Assembly: GCA_012515535.1 (NCBI GenBank) | Contig: JAAYYF010000141.1 | Span: forward strand, 1 to 41,341 | DNA: 41,341 bases | From: Deinococcales bacterium | GTDB taxonomy: Bacteria; Deinococcota; Deinococci; Deinococcales; Trueperaceae | Direction of reading: 5' to 3' | Part shown: in pieces, positions 25,776-34,387 of the stretch | Numbering within the stretch: the first letter of the stretch is position 1 | How the letters are laid out: every line of letters begins with the position of its first letter | Program-made: the position numbers and the translations under genes | Notes under the pieces: generated by a model | Seen by the model: the letters and a program-made list of their open reading frames with translations, nothing else | Database searches by the model: none | Told to the model about the DNA's origin: nothing

Positions 25776-26911
25776 GCCGGCCTGCCGAGCCCCGCGACCG
25801 CCTCGTGGGTGAGCCGGCGCGCCTCGGCGTCGGCCGCGGCGAGCGCCTCCCAGCCGAGCGCGCCGCGCGGCGCCGCGGCGAGCGCCGCGGCCAGCAGCTC
25901 GGGGATCGCGTCGAAGCGGATGCGCCGCTCGAGGAACGCTGCCACCGCCACCTCGTCGGCGGCGTTGAGGTAGGCGGGCGCCAGGCCGCCCAGCTCGCCG
26001 GCGCGGTAGGCGAGCCTCAGGCTGGGGAAGCGCGCGTGGTCGGGCTCCAGGAACTCCCAGCTGCCCCGCAGCGGCAGCGGCTCCAGCGGCACCGGCGGCC
26101 GCGCGGGCGTCTCCAGGGCGTACTGGATGGGGACGCGCATGTCGTGCGGCCCCACCTGCGCCATGACGTTGCCGTCGACGTAGCGCACGAGGCCGTGGAC
26201 CAGCGACTGCGGGTGCACCACCACCTCGATGCGCTCCAGCGGCACGTCGAAGAGGAAGTGCGCCTCCAGCACCTCGAGGCCCTTGTTGAAGAGCGTGGCC
26301 GAGTCGATGGTCACCTTGGGGCCCATGGCCCAGTTGGGGTGCGCCAGCGCCTGCTCGACGGTCACGCGGCTCAGGTCGGCGGGGCCATCGAGGAAGGGGC
26401 CGCCCGAGGCGGTGAGCACCAGCCCCGCCACGCTCTCGGCGGGCTCGCCCAGCAGGCACTGGTAGAGCGCGGCGTGCTCGGAGTCGACGGGCGTGATGCG
26501 CGCGCCGCTGCCGCGCGCCAGCTGCCACATCAGGGGCCCGGCCACCACCATGGCCTCCTTGTTGGCCAGCGCCACGTGGCGCCCGGCGGCGAGCGCGGCG
26601 GCGGTGGGGGCGAGGCCGTCGATGCCGGGGATGGCGGCCACCACCACGTCGGCGTCGGCCGTCGCCACCTCCTCGACGCCCGCCGCGCCCGTCACCAGGC
26701 GCGTGCCGGCCGGCAGGTGCGGCCGCACGGCGTCGGCGACCTCGGCGGCGCACGCCACCAGCGACGGCCGGAACTCGCGCGCTTGGTCGAGCAGCAGGGC
26801 GGCGTTCCGGCCCGCGGCCAGCGCCTCGATGCGGTAGCCGCGCCAGCGGGCCACGTCGAGCGTCTGGGTGCCGATCGAGCCGGTGGAGCCGAGGATGGCG
26901 AGGCGCTTCAT
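25772..26911 (-). CDS. dxr: 1-deoxy-D-xylulose-5-phosphate reductoisomerase
   Basis: Second enzyme of the MEP isoprenoid pathway, making MEP from DXP with NADPH and a divalent metal. At 379 aa it has the NADPH motif [13 protein letters not shown] near the N-terminus, ANKEAMV, metal-binding PVDSEH, and the conserved [21 protein letters not shown] region. The C-terminal [12 protein letters not shown] helix is also present. The ATG is 6 nt after CATGAT, and dxr heads the dxr-S2P-rseP-GT2-MBL cluster. Confidence 0.97.
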   Translation of the reverse strand: MKRLAILGSTGSIGTQTLDVARWRGYRIEALAAGRNAALLLDQAREFRPSLVACAAEVADAVRPHLPAGTRLVTGAAGVEEVATADADVVVAAIPGIDGLAPTAAALAAGRHVALANKEAMVVAGPLMWQLARGSGARITPVDSEHAALYQCLLGEPAESVAGLVLTASGGPFLDGPADLSRVTVEQALAHPNWAMGPKVTIDSATLFNKGLEVLEAHFLFDVPLERIEVVVHPQSLVHGLVRYVDGNVMAQVGPHDMRVPIQYALETPARPPVPLEPLPLRGSWEFLEPDHARFPSLRLAYRAGELGGLAPAYLNAADEVAVAAFLERRIRFDAIPELLAAALAAAPRGALGWEALAAADAEARRLTHEAVAGLGRPA

Positions 26912-26917
26912 GCCCGC

Positions 26918-26923
26918 ATCATG
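26918..26923 (-). promoter_or_regulatory. Likely -10 box of the dxr cluster
   Basis: CATGAT on the minus strand ends 6 nt before ATG 26911. It differs at the first base from the TANNNT boxes elsewhere but has the same spacing. Confidence 0.4.
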
Positions 26924-27005
26924 TCACGCGGGCGCGCGTCGCCGGGCGGCGGGGTCGGCGTCGCACACGGCGCCGCCGCGCCCTACCCCGCGCGCCGGGC
27001 GGTGT

Positions 27006-27011
27006 TAGAGT
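27006..27011 (+). promoter_or_regulatory. -10 box of CBS-ACT gene
   Basis: TAGAGT is followed by a short leader carrying AAGGAGG (27024-27030), 6 nt before ATG 27037. This is a leadered rather than leaderless start. Confidence 0.5.
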
Positions 27012-27036
27012 CGGGAAAAGCCCAAGGAGGAACTGG

Positions 27037-27666
27037 ATGCTTGTTCGCGAGTGGATGACGTCGGACCCGCAGACGGTCAGCGCTAGCACGCCCGTGATGG
27101 AGGCGATGCAGCGCCTACGCGAGGGAGGCTTCCGCCGCCTGCCGGTCACGCAGAGCGGCAAGCTGATCGGGATCGTCACCGACCGTGACCTGAAGGAGGC
27201 CACCCCCTCCAAGGCCACCACGCTGTCGATCTACGAGCTCAACTACCTGCTGAGCAAGCTGACGGTCAAGGACGTCATGCGCTCGCCGGTCATCACCGTG
27301 CGCGCCGACGACCCCATCGAGCAGGCGGCGCTGCTGATGGAGGAGCACCGCGTGTCCGGCCTGCCGGTGCTCGACGGCGGCGAGCTCGTGGGCATCCTCA
27401 CCATCACCGACCTGATGCGCGCGCTCGTCAGCTTCCTGGCGCTGCGCGAGGGCGGCACGCGCGTCACCGTCGACCTCCCCGACGAGCCGGGCGTGCTGGC
27501 GCGCGTCGCCAACCAGGGCGCGCCGTCCAACATCGTGGCGGCCGTCACCACGGGCATCCAGCCGGGCCACAAGCGCCGCCTGGTGCTGCGCGTGGCGGGC
27601 GAGGGCGCCAGCGGCTTCGCCGAGCGCCTGAAGGCGGCCGGCGTCGAGGTGGTGGACGTCCGCTGA
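27037..27666 (+). CDS. CBS and ACT domain-containing protein (AcuB-like)
   Basis: A 209-aa soluble regulator-type protein: two CBS domains (LVREWMTSDPQTVSASTPVMEAM; TVKDVMRSPVITVRADDPIEQAA) followed by an ACT domain from about residue 145 (VTVDLPDEPGVLARVANQGAPSNIVAAV). The AcuB-like architecture suggests binding of adenine nucleotides and a small ligand, without catalysis. It has a canonical Shine-Dalgarno. The partner protein is unknown. It is divergent from the dxr cluster, whose second gene also carries a CBS pair. Confidence 0.9.
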   Translation: MLVREWMTSDPQTVSASTPVMEAMQRLREGGFRRLPVTQSGKLIGIVTDRDLKEATPSKATTLSIYELNYLLSKLTVKDVMRSPVITVRADDPIEQAALLMEEHRVSGLPVLDGGELVGILTITDLMRALVSFLALREGGTRVTVDLPDEPGVLARVANQGAPSNIVAAVTTGIQPGHKRRLVLRVAGEGASGFAERLKAAGVEVVDVR

Positions 27667-27674
27667 CGCGCGGT

Positions 27675-27680
27675 TAAGCT
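27675..27680 (+). promoter_or_regulatory. -10 box of S4-domain gene
   Basis: TAAGCT ends 6 nt before ATG 27687, in leaderless geometry. Confidence 0.55.
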
Positions 27681-27686
27681 GGCCGC

Positions 27687-28394
27687 ATGGCCGAGCTCGA
27701 CGACACCTTCACCGCGCTCCTGAACGCCGCCCGGGCGGGCCGCGTGGCGTTCAGCGACTTCCTGGAGCCCGAGAGCGCTGACGCCCTGCTGGCGCGCCTC
27801 AAGGCCGCCGGCGTGGGCGCCGAGGCGTGGGGCGGCTACCCCGGCGCGCGGCGCCGGGTGGTGACCGCCTTCCCGGAGCACGTCCCCGAGGCGCGCCCCA
27901 AGCTCGCCGGCTGGTACGTGGCCGGCGACGCCGGCGCCGAGGAGCTGCGCGCCGCCGCGCGCGCGGCGGGGGTGCCGGCGGGGCGCCTGGGCGACGCCCT
28001 GACGCACCAGGACGGCGTCACGCTCGTCACCTTCGGCCCGCTGCCCGCGGAGCTGGCGGCCGTGCGCCAGCTGGCCGGGCGGCCGGTGGCGGCCAGCGAG
28101 GTGCCCGTCGAGCGCCTCGGCGGCGGCAGCAGCCGCGAGCTCAGCGCGGTGGTGCCGTCGTTGCGGGTGGACGTGCTGGGGGCGCGCGCCTTCGGGGTGT
28201 CGCGCGCCTACTTCGCCAAGGGGGTGGCGGCGGGGCGCGTGAGCGTGAACGGCGCCGTGGCCGGCAAGGCTGCCAGCGCCGCGCAGGGCGACGAGGTGTA
28301 CGCCCACGGCCTGGGCCGCTTCCACGTGGTGCGGGTGGAGGGTGAGACGCGCCGCGGCAACCTCAAGGTGGTGCTGGCGGTCGAGCGGGCCTGA
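27687..28394 (+). CDS. YlmH family RNA-binding protein with S4 domain
   Basis: A 235-aa protein of the YlmH type: an N-terminal alpha/beta region (FSDFLEP, GYPGARRRVVTAFP), a middle region with GPLPAELAAVRQLAG, then a C-terminal S4 RNA-binding domain (SRAYFAKGVAAGRVSVNGAVAGKAASAAQGDEVYAHGLGRFHVV). YlmH homologs act on stalled ribosome-tRNA complexes or in cell division; which applies here is not known. The gene converges on der with a shared palindrome. Confidence 0.87.
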   Translation: MAELDDTFTALLNAARAGRVAFSDFLEPESADALLARLKAAGVGAEAWGGYPGARRRVVTAFPEHVPEARPKLAGWYVAGDAGAEELRAAARAAGVPAGRLGDALTHQDGVTLVTFGPLPAELAAVRQLAGRPVAASEVPVERLGGGSSRELSAVVPSLRVDVLGARAFGVSRAYFAKGVAAGRVSVNGAVAGKAASAAQGDEVYAHGLGRFHVVRVEGETRRGNLKVVLAVERA

Positions 28395-28413
28395 GCCGGG
28401 CGCCCGGCTCAGG
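28390..28413. terminator. 24-bp perfect palindrome containing both convergent stop codons
   Basis: The sequence from 28390 to 28413 is identical to its reverse complement. The TGA of the S4-domain gene (28392-28394) and the TGA of der (minus strand, 28411-28409) are its symmetric arms. As RNA it folds into a hairpin from either strand, so it probably ends both transcripts. Confidence 0.65.
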
Positions 28414-29725
28414 TGCGCACCTTCTTCTTGCCCCCCTGGCGCTCCTTGAACACCATCCGGATCGGCACCTCGGCGAAGCCCAGGTCCTCGCGGATGCGGT
28501 TGCGCAGGTAGTGCTCGTAGGGGCGCGTGAGGAACGACTCGCTGTTGATCGAGAACACGAAGGTGGGCGGCGCCACCGCCACCTGGCTCGCGTAGAGCAG
28601 CTTCAGCGGCTTGCCGTGGAAGTTGGGCGGCGCCTGGCGCGTGGTCCACACCTCGAGCCAGCCGTTCAGCTCGCCGGTCGCCACGCGCCGGTGCGAGGCG
28701 TCGAACAGGCGGATGGTGGTGGCCAGCACCTCGTGGAGGCCGAACTCCGTCAGCGCGCTGGTGTACACGCGCGGCGCGAAGCGCAGGTGCGACAGGCCCT
28801 CGTCGAGCGCCTCGCGGAACGGCTCCAGCTGCTCGTCGGTCACCAGGTCCCACTTGTTAACCGCTACCACCACCGGCTTGCCCCACTCGAGCGCCAGGTT
28901 GGCGAGGCGCATCTCGTGGTCGCCGAACTCGAACGGGTCGACCACCAGGATGGCCACGTCGGCGCGCCTGAGCGCCATCTCGGAGCGCATGCGCGCGTAG
29001 TACTCGAGGTCGCCGACGTCCTTGCGTGCCATGCCGGCGGTGTCGATGAGCACGAAGGGGCGGCCGGCGAAGTCGAAGCGCACGTCGACGCTGTCGCGGG
29101 TGGTGCCGGGCACGTCGGCCACGATCACGCGCTCGTCGCCGACGATGGCGTTCACCAGGCTCGACTTGCCCACGTTGGGGCGGCCGATGATGGCGACCTT
29201 GACGGCCTCCTCCTCGACGTCCCCCTCGAGCTCGCCGAGCCGCTCGCGCACCTCGGCCAGCAGCTCGTAGGTGCCCACGGCGTGCTCGGCGGCGGTGGGG
29301 TGCGGCTCGCCGAAGCCCAGGCCGTAGAGCTCGAAGTACTCGGCCGTCTCGGCGTGGCGCGGGTCGTCGATCTTGGTGGCCACCAGCATCACGGGCTTGC
29401 CAAGGCCGCGCAGCCAGTCGGCGACCTCGTGGTCGGCGGGGGTGAGGCCGGCGCGGCCGTCGACGGCGAACAGCACCAGGTCGACTCCCACCAGCGCCGC
29501 CTCGACGCTCTGGCGGATGGGCTTCTCCCAGCGGTCGCCCGACCACAGCCCGCCGGTGTCGAGGAGGCGGAAGGCGTAGCCGTCGTCGGCGACGACCTCG
29601 GCCTCCTTCACGTCGCGGGTGACGCCGGGCACGTCGGCCACGATCGCCTCGCGGCGGCCCACCAGGCGGTTGAAGAGGCTCGACTTGCCCACGTTCGGGC
29701 GGCCCACGATCGCGACGCTAGCCAA
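28409..29725 (-). CDS. der: Ribosome biogenesis GTPase Der (EngA)
   Basis: Essential double GTPase for 50S assembly, 438 aa. Two G domains each start with GRPNVGKSSL (about residues 7-16 and 180-189), followed by DTGG in the first and DTAG in the second, with TKID and NKWD specificity motifs. A KH-like C-terminal domain ends in a Lys-rich tail (RQGGKKKVRT). The start is TTG 29725, with AAGGAGGGAG 9 nt upstream; it overlaps the end of fmt by 8 bp. No ATG fits. It is the last gene of the cdaA operon. Confidence 0.96.
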   Translation of the reverse strand: MASVAIVGRPNVGKSSLFNRLVGRREAIVADVPGVTRDVKEAEVVADDGYAFRLLDTGGLWSGDRWEKPIRQSVEAALVGVDLVLFAVDGRAGLTPADHEVADWLRGLGKPVMLVATKIDDPRHAETAEYFELYGLGFGEPHPTAAEHAVGTYELLAEVRERLGELEGDVEEEAVKVAIIGRPNVGKSSLVNAIVGDERVIVADVPGTTRDSVDVRFDFAGRPFVLIDTAGMARKDVGDLEYYARMRSEMALRRADVAILVVDPFEFGDHEMRLANLALEWGKPVVVAVNKWDLVTDEQLEPFREALDEGLSHLRFAPRVYTSALTEFGLHEVLATTIRLFDASHRRVATGELNGWLEVWTTRQAPPNFHGKPLKLLYASQVAVAPPTFVFSINSESFLTRPYEHYLRNRIREDLGFAEVPIRMVFKERQGGKKKVRT

Positions 29726-30662
29726 GGCGCGCTCCCTCCTTCACGCCGCGCCCGTTCGCCCAGTCGCGGGCGCTCATGGCGCGCTTGCCGGGCGGTTTCA
29801 CGCGCTGCAGCTCGACGGCGCCGTCGCCGGCGGCCACCAGCAGCCCGCCGGCGGTGGTGGCCAGCACCGTTCCCGGCGCCGCCCGCTCGTCGCTCGCGGC
29901 CAGCTGTAGCGCCTCGACCTTCACGCGCTGGCCGTCGTGCTCGAAGCTGCTGCCGGGCCACAGCGCCACCCCGCGGTGGCGGTCGACGATGCGCTGCGCG
30001 GGGTCGCCCCAGCGCACCCAGCCGTCCTCGGGCTTCAGCGGCGGCGCCAGGGTGGCGGCGGCGTCGTCCTGCGGCGTGAGCGGCAGGGTGCCCTCGCCGA
30101 GCAGGCGCAGCGCCTCCAGCAGCGTCTCGGCGCCGAGCACCGAGAGCTCATCGAGCAGCGTGGCGGCGTCGTCGGTCTCGGCGATGGGGAGGCGGCGCTG
30201 CAGCCGCACGGGCCCGGTGTCGAGGCCGACGTCGGTCTGCATGATGCTCACGCCCGTCTCGCGCTCGCCCTCGATCAGCGCCCACTGCACCGGCGCCGCG
30301 CCGCGGTACCGCGGCAGCAGGCTCGCGTGGACGTTGAGGAAGCCGTGGCGCGGCACCTCCAGCAGCGAGCCCGGCAGGATGCGGCCGTAGGCCGCCGTGA
30401 CCGCAACGTCGAGCTCCAGCTCGCGCAGGAGCGCCTCGAACCCTTCGTTGCCCTTCAGGCGGCTGGGCTGCTCGAGCCGCAGGCCCAGCTCGCGCGCGCG
30501 CTCGGCGGCGGCGGGGGCGCGCAGGCCCAGGCCGCGGCCGGCGGGCCTGTCGGGCTGCGTGACGACCAGCGCCACGTCGTGGTGCCGCACCAGCGCCTCC
30601 AGCACCGGCACCGCGAAGGCGGGCGAGCCGAAGAACGCGAGCTTGAGGGGCTCGAGCGACAA
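29718..30662 (-). CDS. fmt: Methionyl-tRNA formyltransferase
   Basis: Formylates initiator Met-tRNA using 10-formyl-tetrahydrofolate. The 314-aa protein has the Rossmann start LKLAFFGSPAFAVPVLEAL, the folate and catalytic region NVHASLLPRYRGAAPVQWALIEGE, an IMQTDVGLDTGPV segment, and a C-terminal OB-like domain. The start is TTG 30662, 5 nt after the def stop, with a weak AGGT Shine-Dalgarno; no ATG or GTG is available. Its neighbour def removes the formyl group it adds. Confidence 0.96.
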   Translation of the reverse strand: MSLEPLKLAFFGSPAFAVPVLEALVRHHDVALVVTQPDRPAGRGLGLRAPAAAERARELGLRLEQPSRLKGNEGFEALLRELELDVAVTAAYGRILPGSLLEVPRHGFLNVHASLLPRYRGAAPVQWALIEGERETGVSIMQTDVGLDTGPVRLQRRLPIAETDDAATLLDELSVLGAETLLEALRLLGEGTLPLTPQDDAAATLAPPLKPEDGWVRWGDPAQRIVDRHRGVALWPGSSFEHDGQRVKVEALQLAASDERAAPGTVLATTAGGLLVAAGDGAVELQRVKPPGKRAMSARDWANGRGVKEGARLG

Positions 30663-30667
30663 GCCGG

Positions 30668-31312
30668 CTACCTGACCGGAGCGCGGGCGCCCTGCCGGGC
30701 GTGGCGCTCCCGCTCCTGCTTGAGGAAGGCCTTGGCCTCGCGCTGCATCTCGGCGAGCTCCTGGCGGTGCTCCTCCAGGAACGCGCGGCGGCGCGGTTCG
30801 GGCAGGCGGTCGAAGTAGAGGGTCCCCTCGAGGTGGTCGAACTCGTGCTGCAGGACGTGGGCGAAGTAGCCCTCGGCGCGCAGCGTGCGGGGCTGGCCGT
30901 CGAGGTCCTGGTACTCGAGCTCGACCACCAGGTCGCGCGGCACCTCCTCGGCGTAGAGGCCGGGGAGGCTGAGGCAGCCGTCGCGGCCGAACTGCTGGCC
31001 CTCGCGCTTCACCAGCCGCGGGTTGACGATCACGTGCTCGCGGCGCTCCTCCCAGCGGCGGCGGCGCTCGGCGGCCGCCACCTCGCCCTCCTCGGCGTCG
31101 GGGTCGTCGTCGGCGCCCGGCTGCACCTCCAGGGCCACGAACAGGCGCTTGGACACGCCGATCTGCGGGGCGGCGAGGCCCACGCCGTCGGCGGCGTACA
31201 TCGTCTCGATCATGTCGGCGGCGAGGCGCTTCAGGTCAGCGTCGAACTCCGTGACCTCGCTGGCGCGGCGGCGAAGCACCGGGTCGCCGTAGTAGCGGAT
31301 CGGGTGTATCAA
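30668..31312 (-). CDS. def: Peptide deformylase
   Basis: Metalloenzyme that removes the N-formyl group from nascent proteins. Motifs are GVGLAAPQIG, CLSLPG with the cysteine ligand (preceded by DG instead of the usual EG), and HEFDH. An acidic-to-basic insertion (DDDPDAEEGEVAAAERRRRWEERR) resembles the enlarged loop of the Thermus enzyme. TTG 31312 has GGAGG 4 nt upstream and gives a 214-aa protein starting at IHPIRYYGDPVL, aligned with Thermus; the alternative GTG 31342 overlaps the cdaR stop (GTGA) and adds 10 residues. Confidence 0.94.
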   Translation of the reverse strand: MIHPIRYYGDPVLRRRASEVTEFDADLKRLAADMIETMYAADGVGLAAPQIGVSKRLFVALEVQPGADDDPDAEEGEVAAAERRRRWEERREHVIVNPRLVKREGQQFGRDGCLSLPGLYAEEVPRDLVVELEYQDLDGQPRTLRAEGYFAHVLQHEFDHLEGTLYFDRLPEPRRRAFLEEHRQELAEMQREAKAFLKQERERHARQGARAPVR

Positions 31313-31338
31313 GGTTCCTCCAGGCTGCTCGTCGCTCG

Positions 31339-32265
31339 TCACGGCTCCACCGGGGCGGTCACGTACTGCAGGACGGCGGAGGGGGTGGACACGGCTACGA
31401 CCCCGTCGGGGAGCTCGAGCCGAACTGGAAGAGTATACCGTCCAGGCGCGACCTCGCCCGTCAGCGGCTCTACCGTCGCCGTCACCGACTCGAGCTCGGC
31501 GAGCGCCGCCGGTGGGCCGGCCAGCGTGGCGGTGGGGCGGGTGAGGGTGGCGCTGACGATGGCGGCGTCGGCGGGCGCCGCCAGCTCCACCAGCACGGCC
31601 GCGGTGTAGAGCACCTCGCGGCTCCCCACGGCCACCTGCACCGCCGGCGGGTCGAAGGCGATGCCGGCGACCGGCTGCTCGGCGCCGTCCAGGGCGATGA
31701 CCGTGGCCCGGCCGCCGCTCGGGTCCACGAACGCCACCGCGCGCGCCACGCGGTCGAGCTGCTGCTGGCGGCCGGTCATGCGCACCTGCGGTGGGGTGGC
31801 GGCGGCGCGCACCACGGTGCCGTCGGGCGGCGCCCCCACGATGCCCACCTCCACGGGGATGGTGCGCTGCGCCACCGTCTCCAGGAAGCCGATCACGCTC
31901 GAGGGGGTGACGGAGAGCAGGCGCACCTCCTGCGGCGTCTGCACCACGATCTGGCGCTCGAAGTCGCCGGTGACGTCGGTGAGGTCGAGCAGCGCCAGCA
32001 GCTGGTCGGGGCGCAGGCGGTCGATGCGCGGCCCCGGCCCGGAGACGCTCACCTCGACCACGTCGGGCACGCCCACGGCCAGGTCCTCGGCCTCCACCCC
32101 TTCCACCTGCAGCGGGATCACGAAGCTGCGTTGGGTGATGGTCGTGGTGGTGGTGCCCACCAGCCACCAGAAGCCGAAGGCGGCCGCCAGCGCCACCAGC
32201 TTGCGCGGCCAGTTGCGCACCAGGCGCGCCAGCAGCTCGAGGAGGGCGCCGAACAGGCCGCTCAC
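31339..32265 (-). CDS. cdaR: YbbR-like domain protein, CdaA regulatory partner (CdaR)
   Basis: A 308-aa membrane-anchored protein. One N-terminal membrane helix (PRKLVALAAAFGFWWLVG) is followed by several YbbR repeats, which are beta-rich outer domains (RSFVIPLQVEGV, RTIPVEVGIVG, ATVEPLTGEVAPGRYTLPVRL). Homologs bind and tune the diadenylate cyclase CdaA. It starts with GTG, overlapping the cdaA stop (GTGA at 32262-32265), as expected for partners made together. Confidence 0.9.
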   Translation of the reverse strand: MSGLFGALLELLARLVRNWPRKLVALAAAFGFWWLVGTTTTTITQRSFVIPLQVEGVEAEDLAVGVPDVVEVSVSGPGPRIDRLRPDQLLALLDLTDVTGDFERQIVVQTPQEVRLLSVTPSSVIGFLETVAQRTIPVEVGIVGAPPDGTVVRAAATPPQVRMTGRQQQLDRVARAVAFVDPSGGRATVIALDGAEQPVAGIAFDPPAVQVAVGSREVLYTAAVLVELAAPADAAIVSATLTRPTATLAGPPAALAELESVTATVEPLTGEVAPGRYTLPVRLELPDGVVAVSTPSAVLQYVTAPVEP

Positions 32266-32999
32266 GCGTAGGCCTCACGCAGGGCGCGCAGCAGGTCGGC
32301 GGGGGCCACGTCGGGGGTGAGCTCGCCGTCCTTGGCGATGCTCACGGTGCCGCGCTCCTCGCTGACCACCAGCACCAGCGCGTCGGAGACCTCCGAGAGG
32401 CCGAGCGCGGCGCGGTGGCGGGTGCCGTGCTTGACCGACCAGCCCTCGTGGCGGTCGGAGAGCGGCAGGATGACGCCGGCGTTGGTGACCAGGTCCTCGC
32501 GCACGATGACGGCGCCGTCGTGGAGCGGGCCCTTGGAGGCGAAGATCGTCTGCAGCAGCGCCGACGTCACCGGGGCGCCGATCGGGGTGCCCTTGTCGGC
32601 GTACTCCTTGAGCGGCGTGCGGCGCTCGATGGCGATGAGCGCGCCGCGCCGGTGGGTGGCCAGCTCGCGCACCGCGGCCATGATCTCCTGCACCGGGTCG
32701 GCGCTGGAGCTGCGCGCCTTGCGGCCGCGGCCCACGCGCTCGAGCACGGCGCGCAGCTCGGGCTGGAACACCACCACGATGGCGAGGAAGCCGGCGGGGG
32801 CGATGGCGTCGAACAGCCACTTGGTGGCCTGCAGCTCGAACAGGCCCGCCAGGAACCAGAGCGCGGACAGCGCCAGGAGCCCGCGCAGCACGTTCCAGGC
32901 GCGCGTGCCGACCAGCAGCGCGTAGGCTTGGTACAGGAGCACGGCGATGATCAGGACGTCGATGGCGTCCTGCAACCCGAAGCTTTCTAACAAGGCCAA
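32262..32999 (-). CDS. cdaA: Diadenylate cyclase CdaA
   Basis: Membrane enzyme making c-di-AMP from two ATP. The 245-aa protein has three N-terminal membrane helices and the DAC domain with active-site motifs LHDGAVI and GTRHRAALGLSE. c-di-AMP controls potassium and osmotic balance and the cell wall in other bacteria. It begins with TTG 32999, preceded 7 nt upstream by GGAGG; an in-frame stop upstream leaves no ATG or GTG option. It heads the cdaA-cdaR-def-fmt-der operon. No clear -10 box is assigned in the divergent region. Confidence 0.95.
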   Translation of the reverse strand: MALLESFGLQDAIDVLIIAVLLYQAYALLVGTRAWNVLRGLLALSALWFLAGLFELQATKWLFDAIAPAGFLAIVVVFQPELRAVLERVGRGRKARSSSADPVQEIMAAVRELATHRRGALIAIERRTPLKEYADKGTPIGAPVTSALLQTIFASKGPLHDGAVIVREDLVTNAGVILPLSDRHEGWSVKHGTRHRAALGLSEVSDALVLVVSEERGTVSIAKDGELTPDVAPADLLRALREAYA

Positions 33000-33167
33000 G
33001 CGTGCGCCTCCGGCGGGAGTCGGGGTTCTCTATCGAAAGCGCCGCGGCGCGCGGCCGGGCGCTGGGATTCGCGGGTACAGCCCCTGCCCGCGAGGATATC
33101 ACGCGGCCTCGCGACGGCCTCGCGGCGCCCGTCGCGCGCGCGGCCGCGGCGCCCGTGCCGGACGGGG

Positions 33168-33173
33168 TAGAGT
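33168..33173 (+). promoter_or_regulatory. -10 box of prfB
   Basis: TAGAGT is followed by GGAGGG (33182-33187), 4 nt before ATG 33192. The rest of the 192-nt divergent region with cdaA is GC-rich with no other recognised signal. Confidence 0.45.
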
Positions 33174-33191
33174 GTGCGCCTGGAGGGCAAC

Positions 33192-34296
33192 ATGCCACGA
33201 GGAACGCTGTCAGAACTGAAGGAACGGGTCCAGTCGCTCAGGGGGTATCTTTGACTTGGCTTCGAAGCGAGCCAAGCTGGAGCAGCTCCAACCCCAACTG
33301 AACGACCCCAACCTCTGGAACGACCCCGACAACGCCCGCCGCGTCACGCAGGAGGCCACGCAGCTCTCGCGCGTGATCAAGGCGTTCGACTTGGTCGCCG
33401 ACGACCTGGAAGGCCTCGAGGAGCTGTTCGAGCTCGCCGACGCCGACGAGGAGGCGGAGCTCGAGCCCGAGCTCGAGCGTGTCGAGGCCGAGCTGGAGAC
33501 GCTGTACCGCGAGACGCTCTTCAACGGCGACCACGACGGGCGCGCCGCCATCGTGACCATCAAGCCGGGCGCCGGCGGCACCGAGTCGTCCGACTGGGCG
33601 GGCATGCTGCTGCGCATGTACCGGCGCTACGCCGAGCGGCACGGCTACACCGTCGAGCTGCTCGACCTGGTGCCGAACGACGACGCGCCCAACGGCATCG
33701 AGTACGCGCAGATGATCGTGCGCGGCGAGCGCGCCTTCGGCATGCTGCGCCCCGAGGGCGGCGTGCACCGCCTGGTGCGCGTCAGCCCCTTCGACTCGCA
33801 GGGCCGGCGCCACACCTCGTTCGCCTCGGTCGAGGTCATGCCCGAGATCGACGACACCTTCGAGCTGCACATCGACCCCAACGACGTGCGCGTCGACGTC
33901 TACCGCTCGAGCGGCCCGGGCGGGCAGTCGGTGAACACCACCGACTCGGCCGTGCGCGTGGTCTACAAGCCGGGCACGCCCGAGGAGATCGTCGTGACCT
34001 GCCAGGACGGCAAGTCGCAGATCAAGAACCGCGAGAAGGCCATGACGGTGCTGCGCTCGCGCCTCTTCGAGCGCGAGGAGCAGCGGCGCCTCGAGGAGCA
34101 GATGAAGGCGCGCGGCGAGCAGAAGGCCATCGAGTGGGGCTCCCAGATCCGCAGCTACGTGCTCGACAAGCAGTACGTCAAGGACCACCGCACCGGCGCC
34201 ATGCGCCACGACCCCGACGAGGTGCTCGACGGCGACATCGAGGACCTGATCTGGGCGGGGCTCGAGTGGGCGGCGAAGAGCCAGATGGCGGCCTGA
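33192..34296 (+). CDS. prfB: Peptide chain release factor 2 (programmed +1 frameshift)
   Basis: RF2 releases the peptide at UGA and UAA stops. ATG 33192 starts a 20-codon frame (MPRGTLSELKERVQSLRGYL) that ends in TGA 33252-33254; a +1 shift after CTT continues as DLASKRAKLEQ to TAA/TGA-class stop at 34296. The joined protein is 367 aa, close to the 365 of E. coli. It has the RF2 selectivity tripeptide SPF (198-200) and the catalytic GGQ (243-245). GGAGGG precedes the ATG. The frameshift lets RF2 level control its own synthesis. Confidence 0.97.
33240..33255 (+). promoter_or_regulatory. prfB +1 frameshift site
   Basis: AGGGGGTATCTTTGAC contains an internal Shine-Dalgarno (AGGGGG), the slippery CTT, and in-frame TGA followed by C. 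It is identical to the site I know from E. coli prfB. Position 33252 is skipped. Confidence 0.95.
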
Positions 34297-34321
34297 TGCG
34301 CGCGGCGGGGGCGGTGCCGTC

Positions 34322-34376
34322 GCGCCGCCCCGTCGCGCCCCGAGCGTGCCGCCCGGCGGCCGGCGCGGGGCGGCGC
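34322..34376 (+). repeat. Inverted repeat between prfB and phosphoesterase gene
   Basis: Arms 34322-34332 and 34366-34376 are an 11-bp perfect match with a 33-nt loop. It could be an end signal for prfB; there is no U-tract, and in such GC-rich sequence chance is possible. Confidence 0.35.
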
Positions 34377-34387
34377 CTCCGGCGCTG

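Noticed and set aside
33000-33100. A TATCCT box at 33093-33098 (minus) as the cdaA promoter
   Set aside because: It would give a leader of about 90 nt with no -35 match and no supporting structure; too weak to list as a feature.
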